NCBI RefSeq assembly: GCF_025457605.1
Contig: NZ_JAMZFY010000005.1
Coordinates: 1 to 64,000, forward strand
DNA: 64,000 bases
From: Haloarcula laminariae
Lineage (GTDB): Archaea; Halobacteriota; Halobacteria; Halobacteriales; Haloarculaceae
Direction: 5' to 3'
Shown here: positions 50,785 through 58,936 of the stretch, piece after piece
Layout: each line of letters begins with the position of its first letter
How positions within the stretch are numbered: the first letter of the stretch is position 1
Program-made: the position numbers and the translations under genes
The notes under the pieces: generated by a model
The model's input: only the letters and a program-made list of their open reading frames with translations
Database searches by the model: none
Told to the model about the DNA's origin: nothing

Positions 50785-51258
50785 ATGAGTCTCGGTGTTG
50801 TCGGGAGAGCCTTTACTGATCCATTAACCGTCTGTTTAGACACCTACGAAGTATTACTTCCAGAGATTGTCGTCGACGAACTCGAAGATATCGCATCATA
50901 CGATGATGCACATGGCTGTGGTGCGCAGGCTGTGCTCGACCAGGCTGGTGGATTTTCCGTCCAGTCAGTGTCGCTCGATGCTACCTTCCCGCTTGATGAT
51001 GGGGAGAACGCCGCTGTCACGCTCGCGAACGATATTGACGCTGCAATGTTGTTGTGTGACGAATTCAACCAGTTGGGCCTGATTCACGCCTCATTGGCAA
51101 ACACACGACTGGTTACCACACCGACATTGCTCTCAGTCTTCGTACGGAACGGACAGCTTGATACTGATGTTGCGATGTCGTCCCTCGATGCAATTTCCGA
51201 GGCTCGGAGTTGGGATTCAAACCAGTACGTCGACCATGCTCGTTCGCTCGCTACTTGA
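50785..51258 (+). CDS. PIN-domain toxin, start region damaged
   Basis: A 157-residue product from ATG 50785. The same frame upstream reads DGVLIADTSALMSLG, where the Asp of IADTSAL is the first catalytic residue of PIN nucleases, but no ATG, GTG or TTG precedes it: the codon in the expected place (50749) is ATA. From 50785 the protein would lack that Asp. The later acidic residues (VVDELEDI, NDIDAAMLLCDE) are present. PIN toxins cut tRNA or rRNA. With the antitoxin also truncated, the pair is probably inactive. Confidence 0.65.
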   Translation: MSLGVVGRAFTDPLTVCLDTYEVLLPEIVVDELEDIASYDDAHGCGAQAVLDQAGGFSVQSVSLDATFPLDDGENAAVTLANDIDAAMLLCDEFNQLGLIHASLANTRLVTTPTLLSVFVRNGQLDTDVAMSSLDAISEARSWDSNQYVDHARSLAT

Positions 51259-51297
51259 AGAGTAATGTCGTAGCAGTGTCTACACTGTCTCGACAAT

Positions 51298-52602
51298 CTA
51301 TGCATCTGAGTCGGTGAACGCTCTGGAAAGCTTCTCTCGCATGAACTCCCGACGGAGCTCTCGCTTTCGCTCTTGTGTGAGATAATCCTCAAATGCGATT
51401 TTCGCGCTTGCAGACCCCTGTTCGGCAGCTATATCTTGCACGTGAGTGAGGAGTTCCTGCGTCGTCTGTGAGTAGGCGTCGTACCAGAAGCGTCGGCCCA
51501 TGTGGGGCTTGCGTTCGACGCCGTCGATCTCCTCGGGGACGCCCGCGTTGTCGGCGAGATCGTGAAACCAGGTGGCGATAGTACTGGGGTAGACATGGCC
51601 AGTTTGGGACTGCTTCGAGGGGAACAGGTAACCGTCGACACGGTCGCAGTGGCGTTGTGCCACGTCGGCGCCGTACACGATACTGACCGTCCCCGGGCCG
51701 TTCTTTCGTTCCTCGAACTCCACTGACGGGCTCTCCCCATCGAGTACCAGCTGGTCCTCGTGGAGCGCAGCGACCTCTCCAGCTCGGAGGCCCCAGCCAG
51801 CGAGGGCGATCAGGAGCATTTTGTCTCGGCTGCGGACAGCCGTGTCGAACATCGCCCGGACGTGCTCTGGCAAAAGTGCTACCGGGTCTGTATCTGAGGA
51901 TTGTTGCCAGCCGAACCAGTCCTCAGCGCCGTTAGTCGGATTGACAGTGGCGACACGCCGCTCGACGAGCCAGGTGTACCAGTTGCGAATCGCGTCGTGC
52001 ACCCTGGCGATTGTCGCGTCAGCGAACTGTTCGCCCATATAGGCGAATGTCTCCCGGCACCGGTCGACAGCTTCAGTCTCCGTGATGTCGGTATCAGCGT
52101 CGACAGGACTAAGCAGGTCATCAGTCCCGTGGCGCTCCCGATATGAACGTGCGTAGCGGGCAAGCCGGTAGCGAATAGTTTCGCGAGTGCTCTCAGTCCA
52201 GTCGTTGGCGGCCTCGTGCTTGGCGTCGAGATATGTTTCGAGGGATTCTCTGGTTTCGTCGTGTTCGATACCCCAGTCGTACTGGGTTTGTTGCTCACCA
52301 TAGCCGAGCGTCTCCTGCCAGAAGTCGGAGAAGGTTGTCTCATGGTAGGTCGAGAGGGCGTAGGTCAGTCCCCGGAAGCCATTGGTTGAGAGCCATTCGT
52401 AGCTTGGGCGGTCTGTTGTTGGGTCCCTGTCCTCGCTTCGCAGCGCAGGCGCCACGACGGCGTCGTAGGCGTCGGCCAGCTGGGCCTCGTTGAGCAGACT
52501 CCAGGGGACGTCGTCGGCTGTTTCCCATGGTTTCGTCCGCTCTAAGCCAGGGGAAGACTGGCCCGACTCCGTCTCTGAATCTGAGTCAGCCGATTTGGGC
52601 AT
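51298..52602 (-). CDS. Tyrosine recombinase (integrase/XerC-like)
   Basis: A 434-residue protein (MPKSADSDSETESGQSSPGL). The N-terminal half is a core-binding SAM-like domain. The catalytic half has LIALAGWGLRAGEVAALHED with the first Arg, and KPHMGRRFWYDAYSQTTQEL with His, Arg and candidate Tyr residues. Such enzymes integrate or excise plasmids and viruses, or resolve plasmid dimers. It lies between the dead toxin pair and a palindrome at 52700. I see no tRNA or attachment site in the window. Confidence 0.85.
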   Translation of the reverse strand: MPKSADSDSETESGQSSPGLERTKPWETADDVPWSLLNEAQLADAYDAVVAPALRSEDRDPTTDRPSYEWLSTNGFRGLTYALSTYHETTFSDFWQETLGYGEQQTQYDWGIEHDETRESLETYLDAKHEAANDWTESTRETIRYRLARYARSYRERHGTDDLLSPVDADTDITETEAVDRCRETFAYMGEQFADATIARVHDAIRNWYTWLVERRVATVNPTNGAEDWFGWQQSSDTDPVALLPEHVRAMFDTAVRSRDKMLLIALAGWGLRAGEVAALHEDQLVLDGESPSVEFEERKNGPGTVSIVYGADVAQRHCDRVDGYLFPSKQSQTGHVYPSTIATWFHDLADNAGVPEEIDGVERKPHMGRRFWYDAYSQTTQELLTHVQDIAAEQGSASAKIAFEDYLTQERKRELRREFMREKLSRAFTDSDA

Positions 52603-53004
52603 GCTCAGTATATTAGTCCAATTCGTGATAGTTTTGTCGGGACAGCAGACGTGTACCAGACTGACAGTTCTACGGTCCAGTCACAAATATTGTTGTATAT
52701 TGTATAGTGCTATACAAAATCTGTTCCCTTGCGCTGCGAATGCCGGTCAAAACGTTCACGGATATCAACACTCCCACGGCCTGAAATGTCGATTTCACTT
52801 GAAAATCCCCGGGAGATACCACCAGCTATCTGAGATACCGGCGCAGAATCGAGGAAAACACCGAGAAAACGCGCTGTTGCCTGTTGATGTGGCTCAAGAA
52901 GGGCTGACCCGGAAGGGTACTACAGGAGTGAGTCCAGCTCCTTACCAAGCCACTTCAGAAACCGTGAGAGTGAGGTTCTTCATTCGGACATCTAGCTTCG
53001 GAAC
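52603..53004. other. Intergenic region upstream of integrase
   Basis: No convincing gene. It contains the perfect palindrome at 52700-52717 and lies upstream of the integrase start, so the integrase promoter should be here. Confidence 0.45.
52700..52717. promoter_or_regulatory. Palindrome TTGTATAG-TG-CTATACAA
   Basis: A perfect 8-base inverted repeat with a 2-base centre, about 100 bases upstream of the integrase start. It could be an operator or a recombinase site. Confidence 0.6.
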
Positions 53005-53645
53005 CTAATCACCGGAAAGGATAGCAAGTTCCCGTGTTCGATGAATATCCGCGAGATTGTGTCGGAGCAGTACTTCCCACTCACCGTTCTGGAAAGCGTT
53101 TAGAGCTTCCTGGCTGTCCGAGAACGGATCGCACGTTTCTGCCCCGATTAACTGGTCGTATACGCCGACGAGATCGCGTGTTTCATTCGTGTTGAACCGG
53201 TCAATGACTTCAAGCATGCCTGCGTATGCCATATCCGGAAACGGCCACGGAGCCCCGTGAGTGACGCAAGAGGTACGAAGAAACAGTAAATCGAACTCGC
53301 CCTTCTAGGTTTCGCCGTGATATGCGGTTAGGTAGTGAGCATCAGTGTTAATCTGCTTGTTGCTCACCTCTGCTAGTGCGGTCAAGAGCTCGTATTCGTC
53401 CTCACAAACTCTGAGATCGACTCGACCTGCAGAGTGGTTGGTGAGTCACGCCTCCAGTTCATCTGTAAGAGTACTTCACCTAACTCGAAGGCAAGCCCAG
53501 CAACGGTGATGACCGAACCAGGTTCTAATCCACTCGTTTCGATGTCGAACGCTGTGGGGGCAAGGTCTCCCATGAGCAATCGGAGAGCATCCGGGGAAAA
53601 GAGGTTGAGCGGGGTGTTTCCGAAAATCTGACTCTGTGCTATCAT
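53005..53645 (-). pseudogene. DnaQ-like 3'-5' exonuclease-type gene, broken by frameshift and amber stop
   Basis: From ATG 53645 the frame encodes FSPDALRLLMGDLAPTAFDI and ETSGLEPGSVITVAGLAF, the DxE exonuclease motif of RNase H-like nucleases. Near 53405-53420 the frame shifts, continuing as CEDEYELLTALAEV and INTDAHYLTAYHGET. A TAG then stands where TGG would give GETWKGEFDLLFLRT, and the same frame runs to the end at 53005 (LRHNLADIHRTRELAILSG). Two lesions make it a pseudogene. The intact ancestor was about 215 residues. Confidence 0.75.
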
Positions 53646-53736
53646 CAACAACAGAGATACACCTACTCGGTTTGAGGACCCTTCCTATTGAGGGAGTCGC
53701 CGTATGTACTAACTCTCTGGAATGCGAAGCCACCGT

Positions 53737-53937
53737 ATGAGCGAGATCGGCTATAACGTGCTCGCTATTTTCGGTGGGCTAATTTTGGTTGCATACAGCG
53801 TGGTTGGCACTGTAGGCGGTGAGCAGGCTGGCTTGTACCAGTCAGTTCTGTTGTCGATCGGGCTTGTTGTCATGGTGACGCTGGCGTTTCATCTCGGCAT
53901 GCTGTGGGAACGGAATGATGGAACGTTCCCTGGTTGA
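53737..53937 (+). CDS. Small membrane protein, two spans
   Basis: A 66-residue protein from ATG 53737 (MSEIGYNVLAIFGGLILVAY) with two hydrophobic helices, the second SVLLSIGLVVMVTLAFHLGM, and a short hydrophilic end. An ATG five codons upstream is also in frame. Function unknown. Confidence 0.55.
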   Translation: MSEIGYNVLAIFGGLILVAYSVVGTVGGEQAGLYQSVLLSIGLVVMVTLAFHLGMLWERNDGTFPG

Positions 53938-53945
53938 CCGGAATA

Positions 53946-54457
53946 TTACGTAACGGCGTGATAGCGCTGGCCTTTCGTTTCCCTCACTCCGAAGTAACCC
54001 GATTGTTCGAGCTTCGCCATGTAATTCCGCATCGTTCGCTGCGTCTTCGGACTCTCCACGCGAGCACGGTATTTTTCGTAGAACTCACCTCCACCGATTC
54101 CGTCGTTCAAATCGGGTAACTCATCGGCCCACCCGTCATTATTCGCATACCAGTCATCACCGTGCGTTTCCGCAACCGCTTCAACTCCGATGAAAGAAGC
54201 CACTGCTGATGCAACCTGGTCGTCTTCGGCAGCTGCCCAATACCGTTCTTTATGCCGAACGAGGCCCGCTGCCTCAAGTCGGTTTAATCCCGGGTCGATA
54301 CTCCCACGTGGAATCCCTGTCTCCTCTCCAAATTCTGCTGGTGTGTATCCTACACTCGGTATCTCCAGCAGGAACTCCAGTAACCTCCGTGCGTTAGTCC
54401 CTTCTGCCAGGTCAACGCGAGGGGTCCCGGGTCGTGCGTTTCGAAATCGACAGGCAT
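53946..54457 (-). pseudogene. MarR-like regulator, frameshifted near its start, with extra C-terminal helix domain
   Basis: ATG 54457 gives [14 protein letters not shown], then a frameshift near 54415 leads to [40 protein letters not shown] and [20 protein letters not shown], a MarR-type winged helix common beside haloarchaeal par operons. The frame continues through [20 protein letters not shown] into a second helical domain ([20 protein letters not shown], then TKGQRYHAV) that looks like another DNA-binding unit. The first 14 codons and the rest are out of frame, so the gene as it stands would start at GTG 54203 and lose the first domain. Confidence 0.6.
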
Positions 54458-54662
54458 GTACGAGAATTGTACGTGTACTGTATTAGACATAAGGGAGAAT
54501 AGAGATACGGCTGGTAGCTTTTCATCTCAGATAATCCGTGAACGTTTCGTGTCGTTCGCAACTACGGGGTTCCAGGTTGAACTCTTGTAGCGCCACCACC
54601 AGCCACACTCAGACAGAAAGACCTCGTTCAGAATTACCGCTCCCAAATGTCCGTATTGCAGG

Positions 54663-55061
54663 TTAGGACCAGCCGTACCCCCACTCGTCAAGTTTCTCCC
54701 TGATGAGTTCCGGATTCTCTTCCGCAATCGCCATTGCAGCTTCTGTAACGTCTGTCTTGTAGACATTCTCACCGAACTCAGTCTCCATCTGTGCTACTAG
54801 GTCGTCGATGCCGTCTTCGATATGGTCTCGGAGAAAAACCGGGCGCTGGTTTCGGCCGTCCTTGACACCACTACGGGAGTGGATATATGGTAGTGATCGG
54901 TTTTGAGACGACCCAGTAGACTCTGTAGAGAGTGTGGAATCAGTCGATGAGAGTCCTGCATCAGTGTCAGTACTATCTGTCTGGTCTTCAGTTGCGGTTT
55001 CCTCAGGCTCGTCGTCAGGCTCTTCATCGGCGAACGGATCGTCAGCGGAGCCTTGTTTCAT
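54663..55061 (-). CDS. Partition-associated protein downstream of ParA
   Basis: A 132-residue protein. The first 55 residues are low-complexity Asp/Glu/Ser/Thr. The C-terminal part (VFLRDHIEDGIDDLVAQMET, VTEAAMAIAEENPELIREKL) resembles a small ribbon-helix-helix-like centromere-binding domain. It overlaps parA by 4 bases and follows it, the position of ParB-type adaptors in haloarchaeal plasmids. It probably binds the centromere and stimulates ParA. Confidence 0.72.
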   Translation of the reverse strand: MKQGSADDPFADEEPDDEPEETATEDQTDSTDTDAGLSSTDSTLSTESTGSSQNRSLPYIHSRSGVKDGRNQRPVFLRDHIEDGIDDLVAQMETEFGENVYKTDVTEAAMAIAEENPELIREKLDEWGYGWS

Positions 55062-55903
55062 GCTTCCACCGCCTTCTGCTCCCGAATCTTACTTGCTAAC
55101 TCATCGAACTTCTCGAGGGTTTCCATCTCGTGCTCGCGCTCGCGGTCCCGATGTTCCTCGATATAGCGGTATGCAGTACATTGTTCCGCCCAACAGCCTT
55201 CAAGCAACGATGAACGTTCACGGAACCGAATCGAGCTTTCCCACCCGTCTTCAGCCAATTGCTTGAGGAATCGGTCCTGGTCGTTCATCCCCTTGTACCG
55301 GTTTGGGACGACCGACAAGACGCCGACCTCAATTCCTAGCGAGTCTTCAAGCCCACTGACGAGCTGGTCGAGCCCCTGGACGGATTCGTACCCTTTCCCG
55401 CTGGGTTCGAACGGAATCACCAGATGCCGGGTCGCGTGAATCGCGTTGTGGAGTTTGATGTCGGCACTGGCCGGTGGGTCGATAATCAATGTATCGTAGG
55501 TTTCGTGGACGCCTGCTTCGCGAAGCACCCGGAGCAGCTGCTTGTTGGGATTCCACGACTCACCGAAGTCAGCAGCTTCCTCTTCGCGCCGGCGGAGATG
55601 TTTGGACGCATACTCGAGGATGTTGTGCGCTGGAACGACATCGATTCCCTCGCTCGTCTTGATGAGGTCAGCAAAATCACCTCGTGGCCGGTCAATCATA
55701 TGCCGGAGGAGGCTATCCGCCTGGTCATTGTTGCGGTCCTCGGCTACGTCGAGAAGGTGTGACATCGAGGCTTCCTGCGTATCAAGATCGACCGCCAGGA
55801 CCTTCCGACCCGCTCGTACCTCCGCCTTCGCGAGGTTTGTCGCGAGCGTGGTCTTTCCAACGCCCCCTGCTTCCGAGTAGACTGTGTAGGCCAGCATACT
55901 CAT
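55058..55903 (-). CDS. parA: ParA-type partition ATPase
   Basis: A 281-residue protein (MSMLAYTVYSEAGGVGKTTL). The deviant Walker A SEAGGVGKTT, the ALAVDLDTQEAS-like motif VLAVDLDTQEASMSHLLDVA and TLIIDPPASADIKLHNAIHA (Walker B) are typical of ParA/Soj. It positions plasmid copies along the nucleoid using ATP. The gene starts next to a dense cluster of AGCT palindromes that probably serve as operator and centromere, and it is coupled to the small gene downstream. Confidence 0.93.
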   Translation of the reverse strand: MSMLAYTVYSEAGGVGKTTLATNLAKAEVRAGRKVLAVDLDTQEASMSHLLDVAEDRNNDQADSLLRHMIDRPRGDFADLIKTSEGIDVVPAHNILEYASKHLRRREEEAADFGESWNPNKQLLRVLREAGVHETYDTLIIDPPASADIKLHNAIHATRHLVIPFEPSGKGYESVQGLDQLVSGLEDSLGIEVGVLSVVPNRYKGMNDQDRFLKQLAEDGWESSIRFRERSSLLEGCWAEQCTAYRYIEEHRDREREHEMETLEKFDELASKIREQKAVEA

Positions 55904-55919
55904 GTAGTTGGGCTCATTA

Positions 55920-56015
55920 GCTATAAAGCTCAGTCAGACAGTATAGCTATATAGCTTAGCTAAGCCAGCCAGCTAAGTTGTATAGCTAGCTTTACTAGCT
56001 TATCCATTTGACTAT
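55920..56015. promoter_or_regulatory. AGCT-palindrome cluster upstream of parA (probable operator/centromere)
   Basis: It contains the palindromes TATAGCTATA (55942-55951) and GCTTAGCTAAGC (55954-55965), then AGCTAAG and TATAGCTAGC and TACTAGCTTATC. Such a dense set of one short motif directly before parA fits a ParA/ParB operator and parS-like centromere. Confidence 0.65.
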
Positions 56016-56101
56016 ACAGCGGACAAGGTAGAACGGTTTACTGACGAGTTGAGGAAGAGACCGCTCACGATATCTGGGTTGACGAGGAGCTTGGTGACGA
56101 C

Positions 56102-56377
56102 TTGGGCAGGTTCTTCGCTGAGACCCCGCTCGAGTTCCAGGGCGAGGAGTTCGATACAGAGGTAGATTTCAACTTGTCCGAATCTGATGTGTCGGTCCTG
56201 TATGCGGAGATTACTATTGACCTGAGTAACGAGGAACGGGAAGCGATTCTGGAAGAGGAGGCAGACTGTCTTGAGCCGGGAGATGACCACGCGTTGTACG
56301 AGTACTACCCGGACGAATCTGAGGTTGATGAGGCTATCGACGAGTTGCGTGAGGTTCATTCGGAGATCTTCGGCTGA
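56102..56377 (+). CDS. Acidic small protein, unknown
   Basis: A 91-residue protein from TTG 56102; the frame is open further up to a stop at about 56040 without ATG or GTG, so the true start is uncertain or the N-terminus is lost. FDTEVDFNLSESDVSVLYAE, then LSNEEREAILEEEADCLEPG and DESEVDEAIDELREVHSEIF. Very acidic and helical. No family recognised. Confidence 0.5.
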   Translation: MGRFFAETPLEFQGEEFDTEVDFNLSESDVSVLYAEITIDLSNEEREAILEEEADCLEPGDDHALYEYYPDESEVDEAIDELREVHSEIFG

Positions 56378-56467
56378 GTTAGCGGGGTACTTAAATACGG
56401 GTGCGTCAAATCGAAAGATAGCGGCAGAATCAGGTTGGATCGAATCTATACCCATTTCTCGTTCTAA

Positions 56468-56684
56468 TGTCTTGATATGTCTGAGTCAAGGCGCTCCCGA
56501 ACCCTGCCAAACGCAGCTAGAGACGTACCGCGAAATCCAAGAGTTGGACGGTGCTCCGCTTCTTGTGGTTCACCTTCACAAGGCGAAATTCGAGCAGCGG
56601 AAAGCACTAGAAGAGTACCGCAGTGGCGAACCAGTCTCTGGCTTCCTTCCTAGTGAGGTGTACAACCGGTCGAAAAAATGGTGA
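56468..56684 (+). pseudogene. Small gene remnant overlapping the next gene
   Basis: The last 55 codons read LETYREIQELDGAPLLVVHL and HKAKFEQRKALEEYRSGEPV, then GFLPSEVYNRSKKW to TGA at 56682-56684, which looks coding. The only ATG nearby (56477) is in another frame, so a frameshift probably separates start and end. Its stop overlaps the ATG at 56678. Confidence 0.45.
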
Positions 56685-57010
56685 GGGTCCGAGGGGAGAA
56701 CACCGAACGAATCTCGGTGGAAGATGCATGGAAATCGGTGGCCGAAGGTGAGACCTGGGTTGGCTCTCTACCGGTGCAGATGCACAGGAAACAACAGGGC
56801 GTCTATCTCAGAGGGTTCCCTTACTTGATCGGATTCAAAGACGGTGGGCCGCGAGTTGTGTTAAACAAGATCTTGTCGAACGACTTGGGGAATATGGACC
56901 GTTTCTACGCAAACGAGTGGGCACGTCCCTGGGTCATCGCAGAGATATTGGATGCATTGCCTCCCGATTTAAAGAAGTACTACCGGCGGAAACAAATCAA
57001 TAGGGGGGGA
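56678..57010 (+). pseudogene. Unknown gene truncated at the 57.0 kb junction
   Basis: From ATG 56678 about 108 codons look genuine (MVRVRGENTERISVEDAWKS, QQGVYLRGFPYLIGFKDGGP, DRFYANEWARPWVIAEILDA, PPDLKKYYRRKQI). After about 57005 the frame runs into GC-rich sequence and then antisense through the dehydrogenase gene, with composition unlike a protein. The original C-terminus was probably replaced when the two DNA segments were joined. No family recognised. Confidence 0.55.
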
Positions 57011-57067
57011 GGGCGGTGGACGCAGACGGGTTTTCGTGAGGGCGAAGCGCACCGGGCGGCAGGATGG

Positions 57068-58126
57068 TTACCGATCATCTGCCTCGTCGGTTCGCGGAGT
57101 CGAACGAGCGCTATCGGAGGCCCGGAAGTGAGCGTCGAGGCGCTCGGCCCACGACTCGTTGGCGTCGCGCGTGCGACCGGCGATGTGGGGCGTGTGGACG
57201 ACGTTGTGCCGGTCGAGCAGCGAATCGTCGAGCGGCAGCGGCTCCTTGTCCCAGACGTCGGCCGCAAGTGCGATCTCGTCGGCGAGGACGCGCTCGCGGA
57301 TCGCGTCCATGTCAACTACGCCCGCGCGAGTGATTAAGACCACGACACATCCCTCCGGCAGCGCGCGGACGTGCTCGGCCGTTATCAGCCCCTCAGTGGC
57401 GTCGGTCAGGGGGACCGTCGGCGCAAACACCTCGGCGTCCGCGACGAGGGCGTCCAGCGACCGAACGCGGTCAGCGCCCGACCGGTGGAAGCAGGGCTCG
57501 TCGGCGTAGGGGTCGTAGGCCGCGACGTCCGCGTTCAGCGAGGCAACGGCGTCGGCGTAAGTGCTCCCGATGTTGCCAACGCCCACCACTCTGACGCGGG
57601 TGCCGGCGACGGTGCCGTTGGTAAACGTCGGATCGTCAGCGAACTGGTGACCGTTCGCGCCCGGAACATCGTTGTCGAGCTGCTCGAGGTCCCAGGGTTC
57701 ATGACTGTCGACCATCCTGGCGTGCTTCTGGGGGATCTGCCGGAGGGCGTCGATCGTTAGGCCGAGGCCGAATTCGGCGACCGACTGCGCCCAGAACCCC
57801 TCGTCGGTGTGGTCGTGGACGGCGACGCCGCGCTCCGCGAGGTGCTCGTGTGCGTCGGCGTCGACCGCGTACATCGAATCGGTCATCACGATCGCCGACT
57901 CCAGGGCAGATAGTCGCTCGGCGTCCTCCTCGGTGACGGGCACGCCCAGCGCCGCCAGTTCATTGACCTCGCCCGGCTCGTCCAGAACATCGGTGAGCCG
58001 ACTTGGCGTCTCGTCGAGGCATCGAAGTTCGACGGGGCCGCGCTCGGCCCACAGTTCTCGGAGGTGATCGGCAGCGAGCGGCCAGACGTCCTCGAATAGC
58101 GGGCCGGTGACGATCGTCCGGGTCAC
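57068..58126 (-). CDS. D-2-hydroxyacid dehydrogenase family protein
   Basis: A 352-residue protein. VRVVGVGNIGSTYADAV is the NAD-binding GxGxxG, followed by AAYDPYADE. LITRAGVVDMDAI holds the catalytic Arg, and HNVVHTPHIAGRT the catalytic His of the D-isomer-specific 2-hydroxyacid dehydrogenase family. It would interconvert a 2-keto acid and a D-2-hydroxy acid. It overlaps the next gene upstream by 4 bases (58123-58126), so both probably serve one sugar or sugar-acid pathway with the adjacent ABC importer. Confidence 0.9.
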   Translation of the reverse strand: MTRTIVTGPLFEDVWPLAADHLRELWAERGPVELRCLDETPSRLTDVLDEPGEVNELAALGVPVTEEDAERLSALESAIVMTDSMYAVDADAHEHLAERGVAVHDHTDEGFWAQSVAEFGLGLTIDALRQIPQKHARMVDSHEPWDLEQLDNDVPGANGHQFADDPTFTNGTVAGTRVRVVGVGNIGSTYADAVASLNADVAAYDPYADEPCFHRSGADRVRSLDALVADAEVFAPTVPLTDATEGLITAEHVRALPEGCVVVLITRAGVVDMDAIRERVLADEIALAADVWDKEPLPLDDSLLDRHNVVHTPHIAGRTRDANESWAERLDAHFRASDSARSTPRTDEADDR

Positions 58127-58935
58127 TTCCCGTCACCTCCGTCATCGAAGAGAAACCGCATAGTGTCGAGCATATCGACCGGCATCTGCTTTGGGAACGA
58201 CGGGTAAACGGGCACCTCGGCGGTGAGCCAGCCGTCGTAGCCAATCGTGTCGACGGCGTCGAGCACGCGCTCCCAGTTGACATCGCCCTGGGGCGGGTAC
58301 GCTACCCGATGGGCGTCGGTCAGCCAGTCTTTGACGTGTATCTTCGCGATGCGGCCATCGAGCACGTGCAGCCACCGGCTCGGCAGTCCCGAGCGGAGCG
58401 CGTTCCCGATGTCGAAGTACGCCCCGACGGGGCCGGCGTCCTCGACGTCGTCGAGAAACGTCGCGAACTCGGCGGGCGAGGGCAGGAAGTTGTTCTGGAC
58501 GTTCTCGATAGCCACACCGACGTCGCAGTCGGCCGCGTAGCCGGCGAGTTCGCGGACCGACTGGACGGCGCGCTCGTAGTCGGCGTCGTATGCCGCGCCG
58601 TCCTCGATGACGGCGGGGACGATGAGGATGTCCTCGGCGCCGAGCGCCGCAGCGGCGTCGACCATGTCGCGGCTGATCTCCAAGCCGATCTCCCGCAGTT
58701 CATCGTCCACGCTCGAAAGCGGGTACTCCCAATGACTGATCGTCGAGATAGCGGGCACCTGTAGATCGTAGGCCTCGACCGCCTCGACCGCAGCTTGGCG
58801 CCCCGTCTCGGTCGTCAGCGGGCCGTCGCGCTCGACATTCGGCTCGATGCCGTCGTAGCCCGCCGCTGCGAGGAGCGAACACGTTTCCTCGAACTCGTCT
58901 GCGGGAAAGCCGGCCTGGTTGAGTCCGTAGCGCAT
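58123..58935 (-). CDS. Sugar-phosphate isomerase/epimerase family TIM-barrel protein
   Basis: A 270-residue protein. MRYGLNQAGFPADEFEETCS and LLAAAGYDGIEPNVER start a xylose-isomerase-like (AP endonuclease 2) TIM barrel. VAIENVQNNFLPSPAEFATF, GAYFDIGNALRSG, IAKIHVKDWLTD and WLTAEVPVYPSF carry the Glu, Asp, His and Glu metal ligands. Members isomerise or epimerise sugars and inositol derivatives. It is placed in a probable operon with the dehydrogenase and directly after the TrmB regulator (1 base apart). Confidence 0.9.
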   Translation of the reverse strand: MRYGLNQAGFPADEFEETCSLLAAAGYDGIEPNVERDGPLTTETGRQAAVEAVEAYDLQVPAISTISHWEYPLSSVDDELREIGLEISRDMVDAAAALGAEDILIVPAVIEDGAAYDADYERAVQSVRELAGYAADCDVGVAIENVQNNFLPSPAEFATFLDDVEDAGPVGAYFDIGNALRSGLPSRWLHVLDGRIAKIHVKDWLTDAHRVAYPPQGDVNWERVLDAVDTIGYDGWLTAEVPVYPSFPKQMPVDMLDTMRFLFDDGGDGK

Positions 58936-58936
58936 C

